NCBI RefSeq assembly: GCF_030731085.1 | Contig: NZ_JASNFN010000014.1 | Location: forward strand, 62,001-126,000 | Direction of reading: 5' to 3' | DNA: 64,000 bases | DNA from: Blastococcus carthaginiensis | Lineage (GTDB): Bacteria > Actinomycetota > Actinomycetes > Mycobacteriales > Geodermatophilaceae | Shown: positions 53,361-62,406 of the stretch, in pieces | How positions within the stretch are numbered: the first letter of the stretch is position 1 | How the letters are laid out: each line of letters starts with the position of its first letter | Position numbers and translations under genes: made by a program | Notes under the pieces: model-generated | The model's database searches: none | The model's input: the letters and a program-made list of their open reading frames with translations, nothing else | Told to the model about the DNA's origin: nothing

Positions 53361-55211
53361 TCACTTCGGCTTGGCCGACGCGGTGGACTCGTTGGTGGAG
53401 AGGGCGGCGACGAACGCCTCCTGGGGGACCTCGACGCGGCCGACCATCTTCATCCGCTTCTTGCCCTCCTTCTGCTTCTCCAGCAGCTTCCGCTTGCGGG
53501 TGATGTCACCGCCGTAACACTTGGCGAGGACGTCCTTGCGGATGGCGCGCACCGTCTCGCGGGCGATGACCCGGGAACCGACGGCGGCCTGGATCGGCAC
53601 CTCGAACTGCTGCCGCGGGATCAGCTCGCGGAGCTTGCCGGCCATCATCACGCCGTAGCTGTAGGCCTTGTCCTTGTGGACGATCGCGCTGAACGCGTCG
53701 ACGGCCTCGCCCTGCAGCAGGATGTCCACCTTGACCAGCGAGGACTCCTGCTCGCCGGCCTCCTGGTAGTCCAGCGAGGCGTAGCCGCGGGTGCGGGACT
53801 TCAGCGCGTCGAAGAAGTCGAAGATGATCTCGCCGAGCGGCAGCGTGTAGCGCAGCTCGACCCGGGACTCGCTCAGGTAGTCCATCCCGCCGAGCTGCCC
53901 GCGGCGGCCCTGGCAGAGCTCCATGATGGCGCCGGTGTAGTCGCTGGGCGCGATGACCGTGGCGTTGACGACCGGTTCGTAGACCTTGTCGATCTTGCCC
54001 TCGGGCCAGTCGCTGGGGTTGGTCACCGTGTGCTCGGTGCCGTCCTCCATGATCACGCGGTAGACGACATTGGGCGCCGTCGAGATCAGGCTGATGCCCG
54101 CCTCGCGCTCCAGCCGCTCGCGCACGATCTCCAGGTGGAGCAGGCCCAGGAAGCCGACGCGGAAGCCGAAGCCCAGAGCCGCCGAGGTCTCCGGCTCGTA
54201 GACCAGCGCGGCGTCGTTGAGCAGCAGCTTGTCCAGCGCCTCGCGCAGCAGCGGGTACTCGCTGCCGTCGATCGGGTAGAGGCCGGAGTAGACCATCGGC
54301 TTGGGATCGCGGTACCCACCGATGGACTCCGTCGCGGGCTTGTGCTGCAGCGTGACCGTGTCGCCGACGCGGGACTGGCGGACGTCCTTCACGCCGGTGA
54401 TGAAGTAGCCGACCTCGCCGACGCCGAGGGAGCCGACCGGCTTGGGCTCGGGCGAGATGACGCCGATCTCCAGCAGCTCGTGCGTGGCGCCGGTGGACAT
54501 CATCTTGATCTTCTCGCGGGCGGCGATGCGGCCGTCGACGACGCGGACGTAGGTGATGACGCCGCGGTAGATGTCGTAGACCGAGTCGAAGATCATCGCC
54601 CGCGCCGGCCCCTCGGCCTCGCCCGTCGGAGCGGGGATGTCGGTGACGATCCGGTCGAGCAGCTCGGGCACGCCCTCCCCGGTCTTGCCGCTGACCCGCA
54701 TGACGTCGTCGGGGTCGCAGCCGATGATGTGCGCGATCTCCGCGGCGTACTTCTCCGGCTGGGCGGCCGGCAGGTCGATCTTGTTGAGCACCGGGATGAT
54801 CGTGAGGTCGTTCTCCAGCGCCAGGTACAGGTTCGCCAGCGTCTGGGCCTCGATGCCCTGTGCCGCGTCGACCAGCAGCACCGCACCCTCGCAGGCGGCC
54901 AGCGACCGGGACACCTCGTAGGTGAAGTCGACGTGGCCCGGGGTGTCGATCATGTCGAGCACGAACTCGGTGCCGGTGTCCTCGCCGGTCCGCGGCGTCC
55001 ACGGCAGACGGACGTTCTGCGCCTTGATGGTGATGCCGCGCTCGCGCTCGATGTCCATGCGATCGAGGTACTGGGCGCGCATGTTCCGGCCCTCGACGAT
55101 TCCGGTGACCTCGAGCATCCGGTCGGCCAGCGTCGACTTGCCGTGGTCGATGTGGGCGATGATGCAGAAGTTCCGGATGCGGGCCGGATCGGTGGCAGCA
55201 GGAGTCGTCAC
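53361..55211 (-). CDS. lepA: Elongation factor 4 (LepA)
   Basis: Ribosome-dependent GTPase acting on stalled or initiating ribosomes. The 616-residue chain starts GTG at 55211 and has RNFCIIAHIDHGKSTLADRML, DTPGHVDFTYEVSRSL and NKIDLPAA for GTP binding, EF-G-like domains, and the LepA-specific C-terminus with KRKLLEKQKEGKKRMKMVGRVEVPQEAF. Divergent from rpsT, the usual actinobacterial arrangement. Confidence 0.97.
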   Translation of the reverse strand: MTTPAATDPARIRNFCIIAHIDHGKSTLADRMLEVTGIVEGRNMRAQYLDRMDIERERGITIKAQNVRLPWTPRTGEDTGTEFVLDMIDTPGHVDFTYEVSRSLAACEGAVLLVDAAQGIEAQTLANLYLALENDLTIIPVLNKIDLPAAQPEKYAAEIAHIIGCDPDDVMRVSGKTGEGVPELLDRIVTDIPAPTGEAEGPARAMIFDSVYDIYRGVITYVRVVDGRIAAREKIKMMSTGATHELLEIGVISPEPKPVGSLGVGEVGYFITGVKDVRQSRVGDTVTLQHKPATESIGGYRDPKPMVYSGLYPIDGSEYPLLREALDKLLLNDAALVYEPETSAALGFGFRVGFLGLLHLEIVRERLEREAGISLISTAPNVVYRVIMEDGTEHTVTNPSDWPEGKIDKVYEPVVNATVIAPSDYTGAIMELCQGRRGQLGGMDYLSESRVELRYTLPLGEIIFDFFDALKSRTRGYASLDYQEAGEQESSLVKVDILLQGEAVDAFSAIVHKDKAYSYGVMMAGKLRELIPRQQFEVPIQAAVGSRVIARETVRAIRKDVLAKCYGGDITRKRKLLEKQKEGKKRMKMVGRVEVPQEAFVAALSTNESTASAKPK

Positions 55212-55304
55212 AGTGCCGCCATCGTCCCACGTCCGCGCCCCGGGTCGTAGGCGGGCGCGGTCGCCGGGTCGCACGAGGTGTGCGGGACGTCGCCGGACGG
55301 CGGG

Positions 55305-55334
55305 TTGGGGTGGCCGACGGGACGCTGGTATCTT
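55305..55334 (+). promoter_or_regulatory. Candidate promoter for rpsT
   Basis: TTGGGG and TATCTT are separated by 18 bp, ending 88 bp before the rpsT start. The elements fit a housekeeping sigma factor and the location fits a strong ribosomal protein promoter. Confidence 0.5.
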
Positions 55335-55421
55335 TGCAGGCCGGTCCTGTGGCGCACGCCGCCCGGACGCACGAACGACTGTCAGAAGTACTCCCTCCTG
55401 TCGAGACACCGAGGCTCACGC

Positions 55422-55682
55422 GTGGCGAACATCAAGTCCCAGATGAAGCGGATCAAGACCAACGAGAAGGCGCGCCAGCGCAACGTTGCCGTCAAGTCCG
55501 CCCTGAAGACGGCCGTCCGGCGGGTGCGCACCGCCGCCGAGTCGGGGGACGCCGCGGCTGCGACCGCTGCCTACCAGGCCGCCGCCAAGCAGCTGGACAA
55601 GGCCGCCAGCAAGGGCGTCATCCACAAGAACCAGGCCGCCAACCGCAAGTCGGGTCTGGCGAAGCTCACCGCCGATCTCTGA
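55422..55682 (+). CDS. rpsT: 30S ribosomal protein S20
   Basis: Primary 16S rRNA-binding protein, 86 residues. It starts VANIKSQMKRIKTNEKARQRNVAVKSALKTAVRRV and continues with long basic helices ending GVIHKNQAANRKSGLAKLTADL, the S20 signature. GTG at 55422. It is divergent from lepA and convergent with holA, with a strong terminator between them. Confidence 0.97.
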   Translation: MANIKSQMKRIKTNEKARQRNVAVKSALKTAVRRVRTAAESGDAAAATAAYQAAAKQLDKAASKGVIHKNQAANRKSGLAKLTADL

Positions 55683-55711
55683 CCGGCCCGCGCCCACCCG
55701 GGCGCGCTCGA

Positions 55712-55750
55712 CGACGAGCCCCCTCCCCTCGCGGGGACGGGGGCTCGTCG
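55712..55750 (+). terminator. Strong hairpin terminator after rpsT
   Basis: CGACGAGCCCCC and GGGGGCTCGTCG pair perfectly over 12 bp with a 15-nt loop, 29 bp after the rpsT stop. It may also act on the opposite strand after holA. Confidence 0.8.
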
Positions 55751-55849
55751 CGTTCCAGCCCGCTGCCCTGACGGAGTGCCCGTGACCTCCCTCGGACGCC
55801 GCTTCCTCGTCCTGCACGGGGGCGCTCAGCCGGACGCGGCCGTACCGGT

Positions 55850-56851
55850 TCAGCGCCCGGCGCGCACCCGCCCGCGACCGGTCTCGGCGCGGATGGTGAC
55901 GATGCGCCGGATGGCCCGCTCGAGCGCGTAGTCGGCGCTGGCCGCGACACCCTTGACGTCGGCGTTGAGGTCGGCGGCCACGCCGAGGGCCTGCTGCAGC
56001 CCCTCAATGCTCCAGCCGCGCGCCTGCGCCTGGGCCTTCTTGACCTTCCACGGCGGCATCTTGAGCGTGCGGGCGAGGTCACCGGGGTTGCTGGAGCTCA
56101 GCGAGGCCACCCGCGCGGCGGTGCGGACCCCGTCGGCGATCGCGTCGGCGATGAGCACGTGGGCGATGCCGCGCTCCAGGGCCCAGCGCAGCATCTCGAT
56201 GGAGCCGGCACGGTCACCGGTCAGCACGCGCTCGGCCACGGTGAACCCGGTGACCTCGGCCTGGCCGCGGTGGAACCGGGCGACGTCGTCGGCGTCGATG
56301 CTGCCGCCGAAGTCGGAGACCAGCTGCCCGGCCGCGGCCGAGAGCGACCGCAGGTCGGCGCCGATCGCGTCGACGAGCGCCGTGACGGCGTCGGGGGTGA
56401 TGCGACCGCCCAGCTGGCGCACCTCGTTGCGCACGAAGGCGATGCGGTCGCCGACGGAGGAGACCTTGGGGCACTCGTCGACCGCGGCACCGGCGGCCTT
56501 GAACGCCTTGACCAGCGCCTCGTTCCGCTTGCCGCCGGAGTGCACGACGACCAGCGTCAGATCGGGGTCGGGCTCCTTGGCGTAGCCGGCGAGGGCGTCG
56601 GCCAGCGCGGTGGCCGCCTCCTGCACCCCGGTGACGACGACGAGCCGGTGACCGCCGAACAGGGACGGCGCCAGCACGTCGGCCAGCTCGCCGACCGGCA
56701 GGCCCATCGCGGCCAGCTCGTGCACCTCGCCGTCGGGGTGGCGGGCGAGCACCGCCCGGCGCACGGCCGCGACGGCGCGGGAGCGCAGCAGCTCCTCCTC
56801 GCCGATCACCACCCGGAGGCGCGACGTGGGCTCGACGGGGGCGGCAGGCAC
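55850..56851 (-). CDS. holA: DNA polymerase III subunit delta
   Basis: Clamp-loader subunit that opens the sliding clamp. The 333-residue protein shows RLRVVIGEEELLRSRAVAAV, LAPSLFGGHRLVVVTGV, LTLVVVHSGGKRNEALVKAFKAAGA and the C-terminal ERGIAHVLIADAIADGVRTAARV and KMPPWKVKKAQAQARGW blocks of actinobacterial HolA. GTG at 56851 overlaps a Shine-Dalgarno-like GGAGG. Its 5' 638 bp lie inside the open frame of comEC. Confidence 0.95.
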   Translation of the reverse strand: MPAAPVEPTSRLRVVIGEEELLRSRAVAAVRRAVLARHPDGEVHELAAMGLPVGELADVLAPSLFGGHRLVVVTGVQEAATALADALAGYAKEPDPDLTLVVVHSGGKRNEALVKAFKAAGAAVDECPKVSSVGDRIAFVRNEVRQLGGRITPDAVTALVDAIGADLRSLSAAAGQLVSDFGGSIDADDVARFHRGQAEVTGFTVAERVLTGDRAGSIEMLRWALERGIAHVLIADAIADGVRTAARVASLSSSNPGDLARTLKMPPWKVKKAQAQARGWSIEGLQQALGVAADLNADVKGVAASADYALERAIRRIVTIRAETGRGRVRAGR

Positions 56852-59288
56852 CTCCGCATGGTCCCACGCGGCACCGACGGTCCGTGGCGACCGCCCGGGC
56901 TGACGGGAGCGCGTCCGGGAGTGCGTCCGGGAGCCTGGAGCCGGGCGGTGCGGCCTGGCCGCCGGGGTCCGTGCCGCGCGCGGCGATCCCCCAGTCGCCG
57001 GCCGTGCCGACCACCGCGAGGTCGCCGTCCCGGTCGGTGCGGTGCACGCGGATGCCGGCGTCAGCCAGCCAGCCGAGCAGGCGCGGTGCCGGGTGCCCGT
57101 AGCCGTTGCCGGTCCCGACGGAGATCAGCGCACTTCGGGCCCCGGTGGCTGCGAGGAAGTCCGGGTCGGCGTCGCCGCTGCCGTGGTGCGGCACCTTGAG
57201 CACGTCGGCCCGCAGGTCGGCGCCGGTGCGCAGCAGGGCGGCCTCCTCGTCGGCGCCGATGTCGCCGGTGAGCAGCAGCCGTAGCCCGCCGACGGTCACC
57301 CGGGCGACCAGGGAGATCCCGTTGGGGTCGGCCGCCGCGGTGGCCCGGCGCGGGTCCGGTGCGAGCACCTCCACGCCGACCCCGGCCACGCTGCGGCGAT
57401 TCCCCGGGACGAGGACCTCGCGCGTGCCGCCGGCCCGCCGGACGAGGGCGTCGACGCCCGGGGCGCGGTCGTCGGCCGGGGACAGGGTGCCGGTGGCCAC
57501 CACGCCCACCGTGCGGCCGTCGAGCGCGCCGGCGAGCCCGCCGACGTGGTCGGCGTCCAGGTGCGACAGCAGCACGAGGGGCAGCCCGTCGATGCCCAGC
57601 CGGTCGAGGCAGCGGTCGATCGGTGCCGGGTCCGGGCCGGCGTCGACGAGCACCCCCTGCCCGTCGCCGAGGGGGAGCACCAGCCCGTCGCCCTGCCCGA
57701 CGTCGCAAGCCACGACCAGCGCCCCGTCCGGCGGCCAGCCGTCGAGGCCCTGGCGCAGCGGCCAGCCCACCACCACCAGCGCGACCAGGGCCGCCAGCGC
57801 GAGCGGCCGCACCCGCGGGAAGCGCCACAGCAGGCAACCGGCTCCCAGCAGGAGCACGGCGAGCAGCAGCGCCCCGACCGTGCCGGCCGGCCAGCCGGCG
57901 ACGGCGTCCGGCGCCGCGGCGGCCCGCTGCGCCACGAGCACGATCCAGCGCACCGGCCACCCGGCGAGCCCGACCAGCGCGTCCCCGGCCCAGGGCAGCA
58001 CCAGGCCGGCCGGGGCGGCGAGCAGCCCGAGGACCGTCGCCGCGGGCACCGCCGGCGCCGCAAGCAGGTTGGCCGGCAGCGACACCAGGCTCACCGTGCC
58101 GGTCAGACCGGCGAGCACCGGGGCGGTCGCGAGCCCGGCGGCCGCGCTCACGGCCACGGCGTCGGCCGGCCACGCGGGCCAGCCGTGGCCGCGGAGCCGG
58201 CGTGCCCACGGCGGGGCCAGCAACACGATGGCCGCCGTCGCCACCACGGACAACGTGAACCCCGGGTCCCTCGCCAGCCCGGGCTCGACCAGGAGCAGCA
58301 CGGTCACCGCCGCACCGAGCGCCGGCAGCGCCGCACGCGGCCGGCCGGAGGCGAGGGCGAGCAGCGTGACCGCGCCCATGGCGGCCGCCCGGAGCACGCT
58401 CGCGCTCGGCCGGGCCAGCACCACGAAGCCGACCAGCGCCAGCCCGCCCACCAGCGCCTGGCCCCGTCGGTCGACGGCGCGGCGCCGCAGCGGGCGGAGC
58501 ACCCCGGCGACCACGATCGCCACGTTGGCGCCGGAGACGGCGGTCAGGTGGGCCAGGCCGGCCCGCTGGAACTCCTCGTCCAGCACCGGGTCCATCCGGC
58601 TGGTGTCGCCGACCACCAGCCCCGGCAGCAGTCCACCCGCCCGGTCGTCGAGCACCCGCTCCGAGGCGGCACCCAGGGAGTGCCGGAGGTCGCCCGCCAC
58701 GCGCTGGACCGTCCCCGGTCCGCCGACCGGTTCCGGCGGGCCGCGTGCGGACAGCACCGCCACCACGTCGTCGCCGACCCCGGGCAGCCCGAGGCCGGCG
58801 CGCACCCGCAGCTGCTGCCCGGGCAGCCGACCGGCCCAGCCCTCGGCGTCCGCGAACACCAGGACCGCGTCGTCCAGGTGGTGCACGGTGCCGCCGTCGA
58901 GGAGCTCCGTGACATCGGCCTCGAGGAGCACGCGCGGCCCACCGGCGCCGCCCGCCAGCACCCGGGGATCGCCGCGCACGGTGAGGACGACCTCCGCCTC
59001 CCGGCCCGCCTCGGCCGCCGCCTGCAGCGGGGAGGCCTCCCGGGCGGCTTCCCGCACGGCCGCGGTGCCGGAGCCGACCGCGACCCCGGCCAGGACGACG
59101 AGCGCGACGGTCGCCGCCGGGCCCCGGGTGCGCGCGAGGAGCGCCGCCGCACCGAGCGCGGCCCCCGCGATCAGCGCCAGCGCGGACCACCGCAGCAGGG
59201 GCGCCACCAGGCCCGTACCCCACACGGCACCCGCGAGCGGCCAGAGCCGCAGGTCCAGCACCCGCCGGCGGTCCGGCCCGGTGCTCAC
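56214..59288 (-). CDS. comEC: ComEC/Rec2-family DNA internalisation protein, frame extended over holA
   Basis: Membrane channel for single-stranded DNA uptake. The N-terminal part has an OB-like domain, then the competence domain with AGLAHLTAVSGANVAIVVAGVL and many spans. The C-terminal metallo-beta-lactamase-like domain has DVGQGDGLVLPL and LLSHLDADHVGG (metal ligands) and VLKVPHHGSGDADPDFL. GTG at 59288 overlaps the comEA stop (GTGA). The usual C-terminus is reached by about residue 790, but no stop occurs until residue 1024, so 212 codons overlap holA in another frame. Either a real tail or a hidden frameshift. Confidence 0.85.
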   Translation of the reverse strand: MSTGPDRRRVLDLRLWPLAGAVWGTGLVAPLLRWSALALIAGAALGAAALLARTRGPAATVALVVLAGVAVGSGTAAVREAAREASPLQAAAEAGREAEVVLTVRGDPRVLAGGAGGPRVLLEADVTELLDGGTVHHLDDAVLVFADAEGWAGRLPGQQLRVRAGLGLPGVGDDVVAVLSARGPPEPVGGPGTVQRVAGDLRHSLGAASERVLDDRAGGLLPGLVVGDTSRMDPVLDEEFQRAGLAHLTAVSGANVAIVVAGVLRPLRRRAVDRRGQALVGGLALVGFVVLARPSASVLRAAAMGAVTLLALASGRPRAALPALGAAVTVLLLVEPGLARDPGFTLSVVATAAIVLLAPPWARRLRGHGWPAWPADAVAVSAAAGLATAPVLAGLTGTVSLVSLPANLLAAPAVPAATVLGLLAAPAGLVLPWAGDALVGLAGWPVRWIVLVAQRAAAAPDAVAGWPAGTVGALLLAVLLLGAGCLLWRFPRVRPLALAALVALVVVGWPLRQGLDGWPPDGALVVACDVGQGDGLVLPLGDGQGVLVDAGPDPAPIDRCLDRLGIDGLPLVLLSHLDADHVGGLAGALDGRTVGVVATGTLSPADDRAPGVDALVRRAGGTREVLVPGNRRSVAGVGVEVLAPDPRRATAAADPNGISLVARVTVGGLRLLLTGDIGADEEAALLRTGADLRADVLKVPHHGSGDADPDFLAATGARSALISVGTGNGYGHPAPRLLGWLADAGIRVHRTDRDGDLAVVGTAGDWGIAARGTDPGGQAAPPGSRLPDALPDALPSARAVATDRRCRVGPCGGACRPRRAHVAPPGGDRRGGAAALPRRRGRAPGGARPPPRRRGARAGRDGPAGRRAGRRAGAVPVRRSPARRRHRGAGGGHRAGRRPRRLRQGARPRSDAGRRALRRQAERGAGQGVQGRRCRGRRVPQGLLRRRPHRLRAQRGAPAGRSHHPRRRHGARRRDRRRPAVALGRGRAAGLRLRRQHRRRRRRPVPPRPGRGHRVHRGRARADR

Positions 59289-60154
59289 ACCCGCACCAGC
59301 TCGGCGAGCTCCGCGGCCTTGGCCGGGCCGATGCCCGGCACCTCGTCGAGCTCCTCGACGCTGCCGAAGGCCCCGGTGCGCGTGCGGTGGTCGACGATCC
59401 GCTGGGCCAGGACCGGCCCGATGCCCGGGAGCGCGTCGAGCTCCGCGACCCCGGCGGTGTTCAGGTCCACGCGGCCCCCGGCACCCGCCGCACCGGGGGC
59501 CGCGGCCGTCTGCGGTCCCCCAGCCACCGCACCGGGCACCCCGACCGCGATCTGCTGCCCGTCGGAGAGGGGCGCGGCCAGGTTCACCGAGGCGGGATCG
59601 GCGTCGGGCAGCAGCCCGCCGACGGCTGCGATCGCGTCCGCGACCCGCGCGCCGGCGGGCAACGTCACCAGACCGGGCCGCGCCACCTGCCCGACCACGG
59701 CGACCACCACGGCCGAGGACGTACGGGCCGGCTCCCCCGCCGGCGGCCCGGTGGGGGCGGGAGTGCCCGGCGCGGCCGTCACGGGCGCGGGCGCCGCCGC
59801 CGGTTCCACCCGCGGCCGGTCCGCCCACGTCCAGGCCAGCAGGAGCAGGACCGCCACGACGGCAGCCGCCCAGACGGCCCGGCCGCCCATGCGGCCGGCG
59901 TCCCAGCGCGGCGTCGAGCCCGGTGCGCGGTGCCGTCCTCCCCCGGCCGGCCGGTCCCGCGGGAGATCGGGGTCCACCGGCACGGTGATCCGGTCGTCGG
60001 CCGGCCACCCGGGCCCGTCCTCGTCGTCGGGCAGCCAGCCGCCCGGGGCCGGCCGGGGCTCGGCCAGGACGGCGCGCAGCCGGGCGCGGATGACGTCGGC
60101 GTCGTCGTCGCGGCGGGCAAGGAGGCGCACCCCGGCGACGCTAGGGAGCCCCAC
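59285..60154 (-). CDS. comEA: ComEA-type helix-hairpin-helix DNA-binding protein
   Basis: Receptor for DNA during uptake, 289 residues. A cytoplasmic N-terminus precedes one span (RAVWAAAVVAVLLLLAWTW), a Pro/Ala linker and an SLBB domain (AVVVAVVGQVARPGLVTLPAGARVADAIAAVGGLLPDAD). Two HhH motifs follow: VDLNTAGVAELDALPGIGPVLAQRIVDHR and VEELDEVPGIGPAKAAELAEL. It is co-translated with comEC. No pilus genes are nearby, so uptake competence is not proven. Confidence 0.93.
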   Translation of the reverse strand: MGLPSVAGVRLLARRDDDADVIRARLRAVLAEPRPAPGGWLPDDEDGPGWPADDRITVPVDPDLPRDRPAGGGRHRAPGSTPRWDAGRMGGRAVWAAAVVAVLLLLAWTWADRPRVEPAAAPAPVTAAPGTPAPTGPPAGEPARTSSAVVVAVVGQVARPGLVTLPAGARVADAIAAVGGLLPDADPASVNLAAPLSDGQQIAVGVPGAVAGGPQTAAAPGAAGAGGRVDLNTAGVAELDALPGIGPVLAQRIVDHRTRTGAFGSVEELDEVPGIGPAKAAELAELVRV

Positions 60155-60267
60155 CCCCGCCGCACCCGGTCACGGCGGATCTGTGGACGAGCGGCCCGGC
60201 TGTGGACGGACCGGGGCCCGATCCGCGGGCGGTTCGGCACCCTGTGCCGGTGCCGCCCCGTTCGCGA

Positions 60268-61161
60268 TCAGCCCGCGCTCTCGCCCGCGTCGCCGGCCGG
60301 TGGCTCCGCCGGCTCGGGACCCGTGGAGACGACCACCCCGACAGCTCCGGGCCCCACGTGCGCGCCGATCGCGGCGCCGAGCTCGCTCACGTGCAGCTCG
60401 CGCAGCCGGGGCACGCGCGCCCGCAGCTCGGCCACCAGCCGGTCGGCGCGCTCGGCGGCGGCGAGGTGGTGCACGGCGAGGCGCACCTCCCGCTCCCCCG
60501 CGTGCTCGACGACGTGCTGCACGAGGTGGGCCAGCGCCCGCGCCGAGGTGCGCACCTTCTCCAGCGGCACCACCCGGCCGTCGACCACGTGCAGCACCGG
60601 CTTGACCGCCAGCGCCGAACCGAGGACGGCGGCCGCCGAGCCGATCCGCCCGCCGCGGCGCAGGTGCTCCAGCGTGTCGACCACGAACAGGGTGCGGGTG
60701 CGCGCGGCGGCGTCCACCGCGATCCGCCGCACCGTGTCGCCGTCGGCACCCCCGGCGGCCGCCCGGGCTGCTTCCAGCACCGCGAAGCCGGTGCCCATGG
60801 CCGCCGAGCGGGAGTCGACGACGGAGACGATGTGCTCCCCCACCTGCGAGGCGGCGACGCGGGCGGCGTCCCAGGTGCCGGAGAGCTCGGCGGACAGGTG
60901 CACCGACACGATCCGGTCGGCTCCCCCGTCCAGCGCGGCGCGGTAGGCGGCGACGAAGTCCCCCGGCGTGGGCCGCGACGTCGACACCCGCTGGCCCCGC
61001 GTCGACAGCGCCTTCGCCACGTCCTCGGAGCTGACGTCCTCGCCCTCGCGCCCCGACCGGCCGGCCAGGACGACGTAGAGCGGGACTACCCGGACGCCGA
61101 GCTCGTCCGCGAGCGCGCGCGGCAGGTAGGCCGTCGAATCGGCGAGGACGGCGACGGGCAT
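60268..61161 (-). CDS. DegV-family fatty-acid-binding protein
   Basis: A 297-residue protein starting MPVAVLADSTAYLPRALADELGVRVVPLYVVL. Other DegV blocks are KALSTRGQRVSTSRPTPGDFVAAYRAAL, VSVHLSAELSGTWDAARVAA and VDTLEHLRRGGRIGSAAAVLGSALAVKPVLHV. DegV/FakB proteins bind a fatty acid for phosphorylation by FakA-type kinases; no kinase gene is adjacent. The location near comEA and rsfS is common in actinobacteria. Confidence 0.9.
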   Translation of the reverse strand: MPVAVLADSTAYLPRALADELGVRVVPLYVVLAGRSGREGEDVSSEDVAKALSTRGQRVSTSRPTPGDFVAAYRAALDGGADRIVSVHLSAELSGTWDAARVAASQVGEHIVSVVDSRSAAMGTGFAVLEAARAAAGGADGDTVRRIAVDAAARTRTLFVVDTLEHLRRGGRIGSAAAVLGSALAVKPVLHVVDGRVVPLEKVRTSARALAHLVQHVVEHAGEREVRLAVHHLAAAERADRLVAELRARVPRLRELHVSELGAAIGAHVGPGAVGVVVSTGPEPAEPPAGDAGESAG

Positions 61162-61216
61162 TCGGCGAGGCTAACCGCCGCCGCGCCCCGGGGCCCTGCG
61201 CGGTGGCGCCGGCCGG

Positions 61217-61978
61217 TCAGCCGACCGCGTCGGCGTCCTGGGCCGGACCGTCGCCCGGCCGGTCACCGGCCGCGCCGGGAGCGCCCTGTTCGGGGTCGGC
61301 GCGGAGCCGCTCCGGGCCGGGTGCGGCCAGCCCCTCGGGGAGCGGACCGGCCGATGCGTTGTGCCGCAGCAGCCGCCACCGGCCGCTCTGCCGGGCCAGC
61401 TCGCTCCACGCGCAGTTGCCCAGCGGCCCGAACACCCGCCGGTGGTCGGGGCCCAGCTCCAGCAGCGTCTCGATCATCCGGCCGCTGGTACCACCGTGGG
61501 TCACCACCACGGCCAGGTCGGCCGGCGGCAGGTCGGCGAGCGCGGCCAGCACCCGGGCGACGACCGCCGGGGCCTCCTCACCGCCGCGGCCGCGCACCGG
61601 GCGCCCGGCCAGCCAGTCCGCGTACTGGTCGGGGTACCGGTCGGCGACCTCGTCCCTGGTCAGGCCCTCCCAGGAGCCCATGCCGTGCTCGCGCAGCCGG
61701 GAGTCCAGCCGCAGCGGCACGTCCAGCAGCGAGGTCAGGGCCCGGGCGGTGTCCGCCGCACGGCCGAGGTCGCTGGCGACCACCGCGGTGGACCGCTTCC
61801 CGAGCCCGGCGGCCGCCACGAGGTGCGGCGCGGCGTGGGCCGCCTGGGCCCGCCCGACGTCGTCCAGCGGCGGGTCGAGCTGCCCCTGGAACCGTCCGGC
61901 CGCATTCCACCCGGTCCGCCCGTGCCGCCAGACGACCAGTCGGGTCACCGGCAGCTCGGGCAGGGCCGGGGCCGTCAC
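61217..61978 (-). CDS. Histidine phosphatase (phosphoglycerate mutase-like) family protein
   Basis: A 253-residue phosphatase with LVVWRHGRTGWNAAGRFQGQLDPPLDDVG (catalytic His in RHG), SDLGRAADTARAL (Arg), LREHGMGSWEGLTRDEVADRYPDQYADW and the second His in VVVTHGGTSGRMIETLL. In actinobacteria the gene next to rsfS is often annotated as glucosyl-3-phosphoglycerate phosphatase. GTG overlaps the rsfS stop (GTGA). Substrate not determined. Confidence 0.9.
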   Translation of the reverse strand: MTAPALPELPVTRLVVWRHGRTGWNAAGRFQGQLDPPLDDVGRAQAAHAAPHLVAAAGLGKRSTAVVASDLGRAADTARALTSLLDVPLRLDSRLREHGMGSWEGLTRDEVADRYPDQYADWLAGRPVRGRGGEEAPAVVARVLAALADLPPADLAVVVTHGGTSGRMIETLLELGPDHRRVFGPLGNCAWSELARQSGRWRLLRHNASAGPLPEGLAAPGPERLRADPEQGAPGAAGDRPGDGPAQDADAVG

Positions 61979-62406
61979 TGGCCGGCCGTCTCCGCGACGG
62001 ACGGGGAGCCGGGGTCTGCCGCGTCACCCGTGCCGGACGCGGGACGGGCAGCGTCGGTGAAGGGGATGGCGGGGCAGTCCTTCCACAACCGCTCGAGGGC
62101 GTAGTAGGCCCGCTCCTCGGCGTGCTGCACGTGCACCACCACGTCGACGAAGTCCAGCAGCACCCAGCGGGCCTCGGCGACGCCCTCGCGGCGGACCGGC
62201 TTGACGCCGTGCTCCCGGAGCCGCTCCTCGACCTCGCCGACGATGGCCTGGACCTGCCGCTCGTTGGGTGCGGAGGCGAGGACGAACGCGTCGGTGATGG
62301 CGAGCCGATCGCTGACGTCGACGATGGTGACGTCGGTGGCCAGCTTGTCCGCGGCTGCCTGGGCGGCGCGCAGCGCGGTCTCCCGGGCCTCGGGCGAGGC
62401 GGTCAT
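61975..62406 (-). CDS. rsfS: Ribosomal silencing factor RsfS
   Basis: Binds L14 and blocks subunit joining in starved cells. The 143 residues contain KLATDVTIVDVSDRLAITDAFVLASAPNERQVQAIVGEVEERL and EARWVLLDFVDVVVHVQHAEERAYYALERLWKDCP, the RsfS core, followed by a Pro/Gly/Ala tail. ATG overlaps the nadD stop (ATGA), and its own stop overlaps the phosphatase start: nadD-rsfS-phosphatase is one coupled operon. Confidence 0.96.
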   Translation of the reverse strand: MTASPEARETALRAAQAAADKLATDVTIVDVSDRLAITDAFVLASAPNERQVQAIVGEVEERLREHGVKPVRREGVAEARWVLLDFVDVVVHVQHAEERAYYALERLWKDCPAIPFTDAARPASGTGDAADPGSPSVAETAGQ

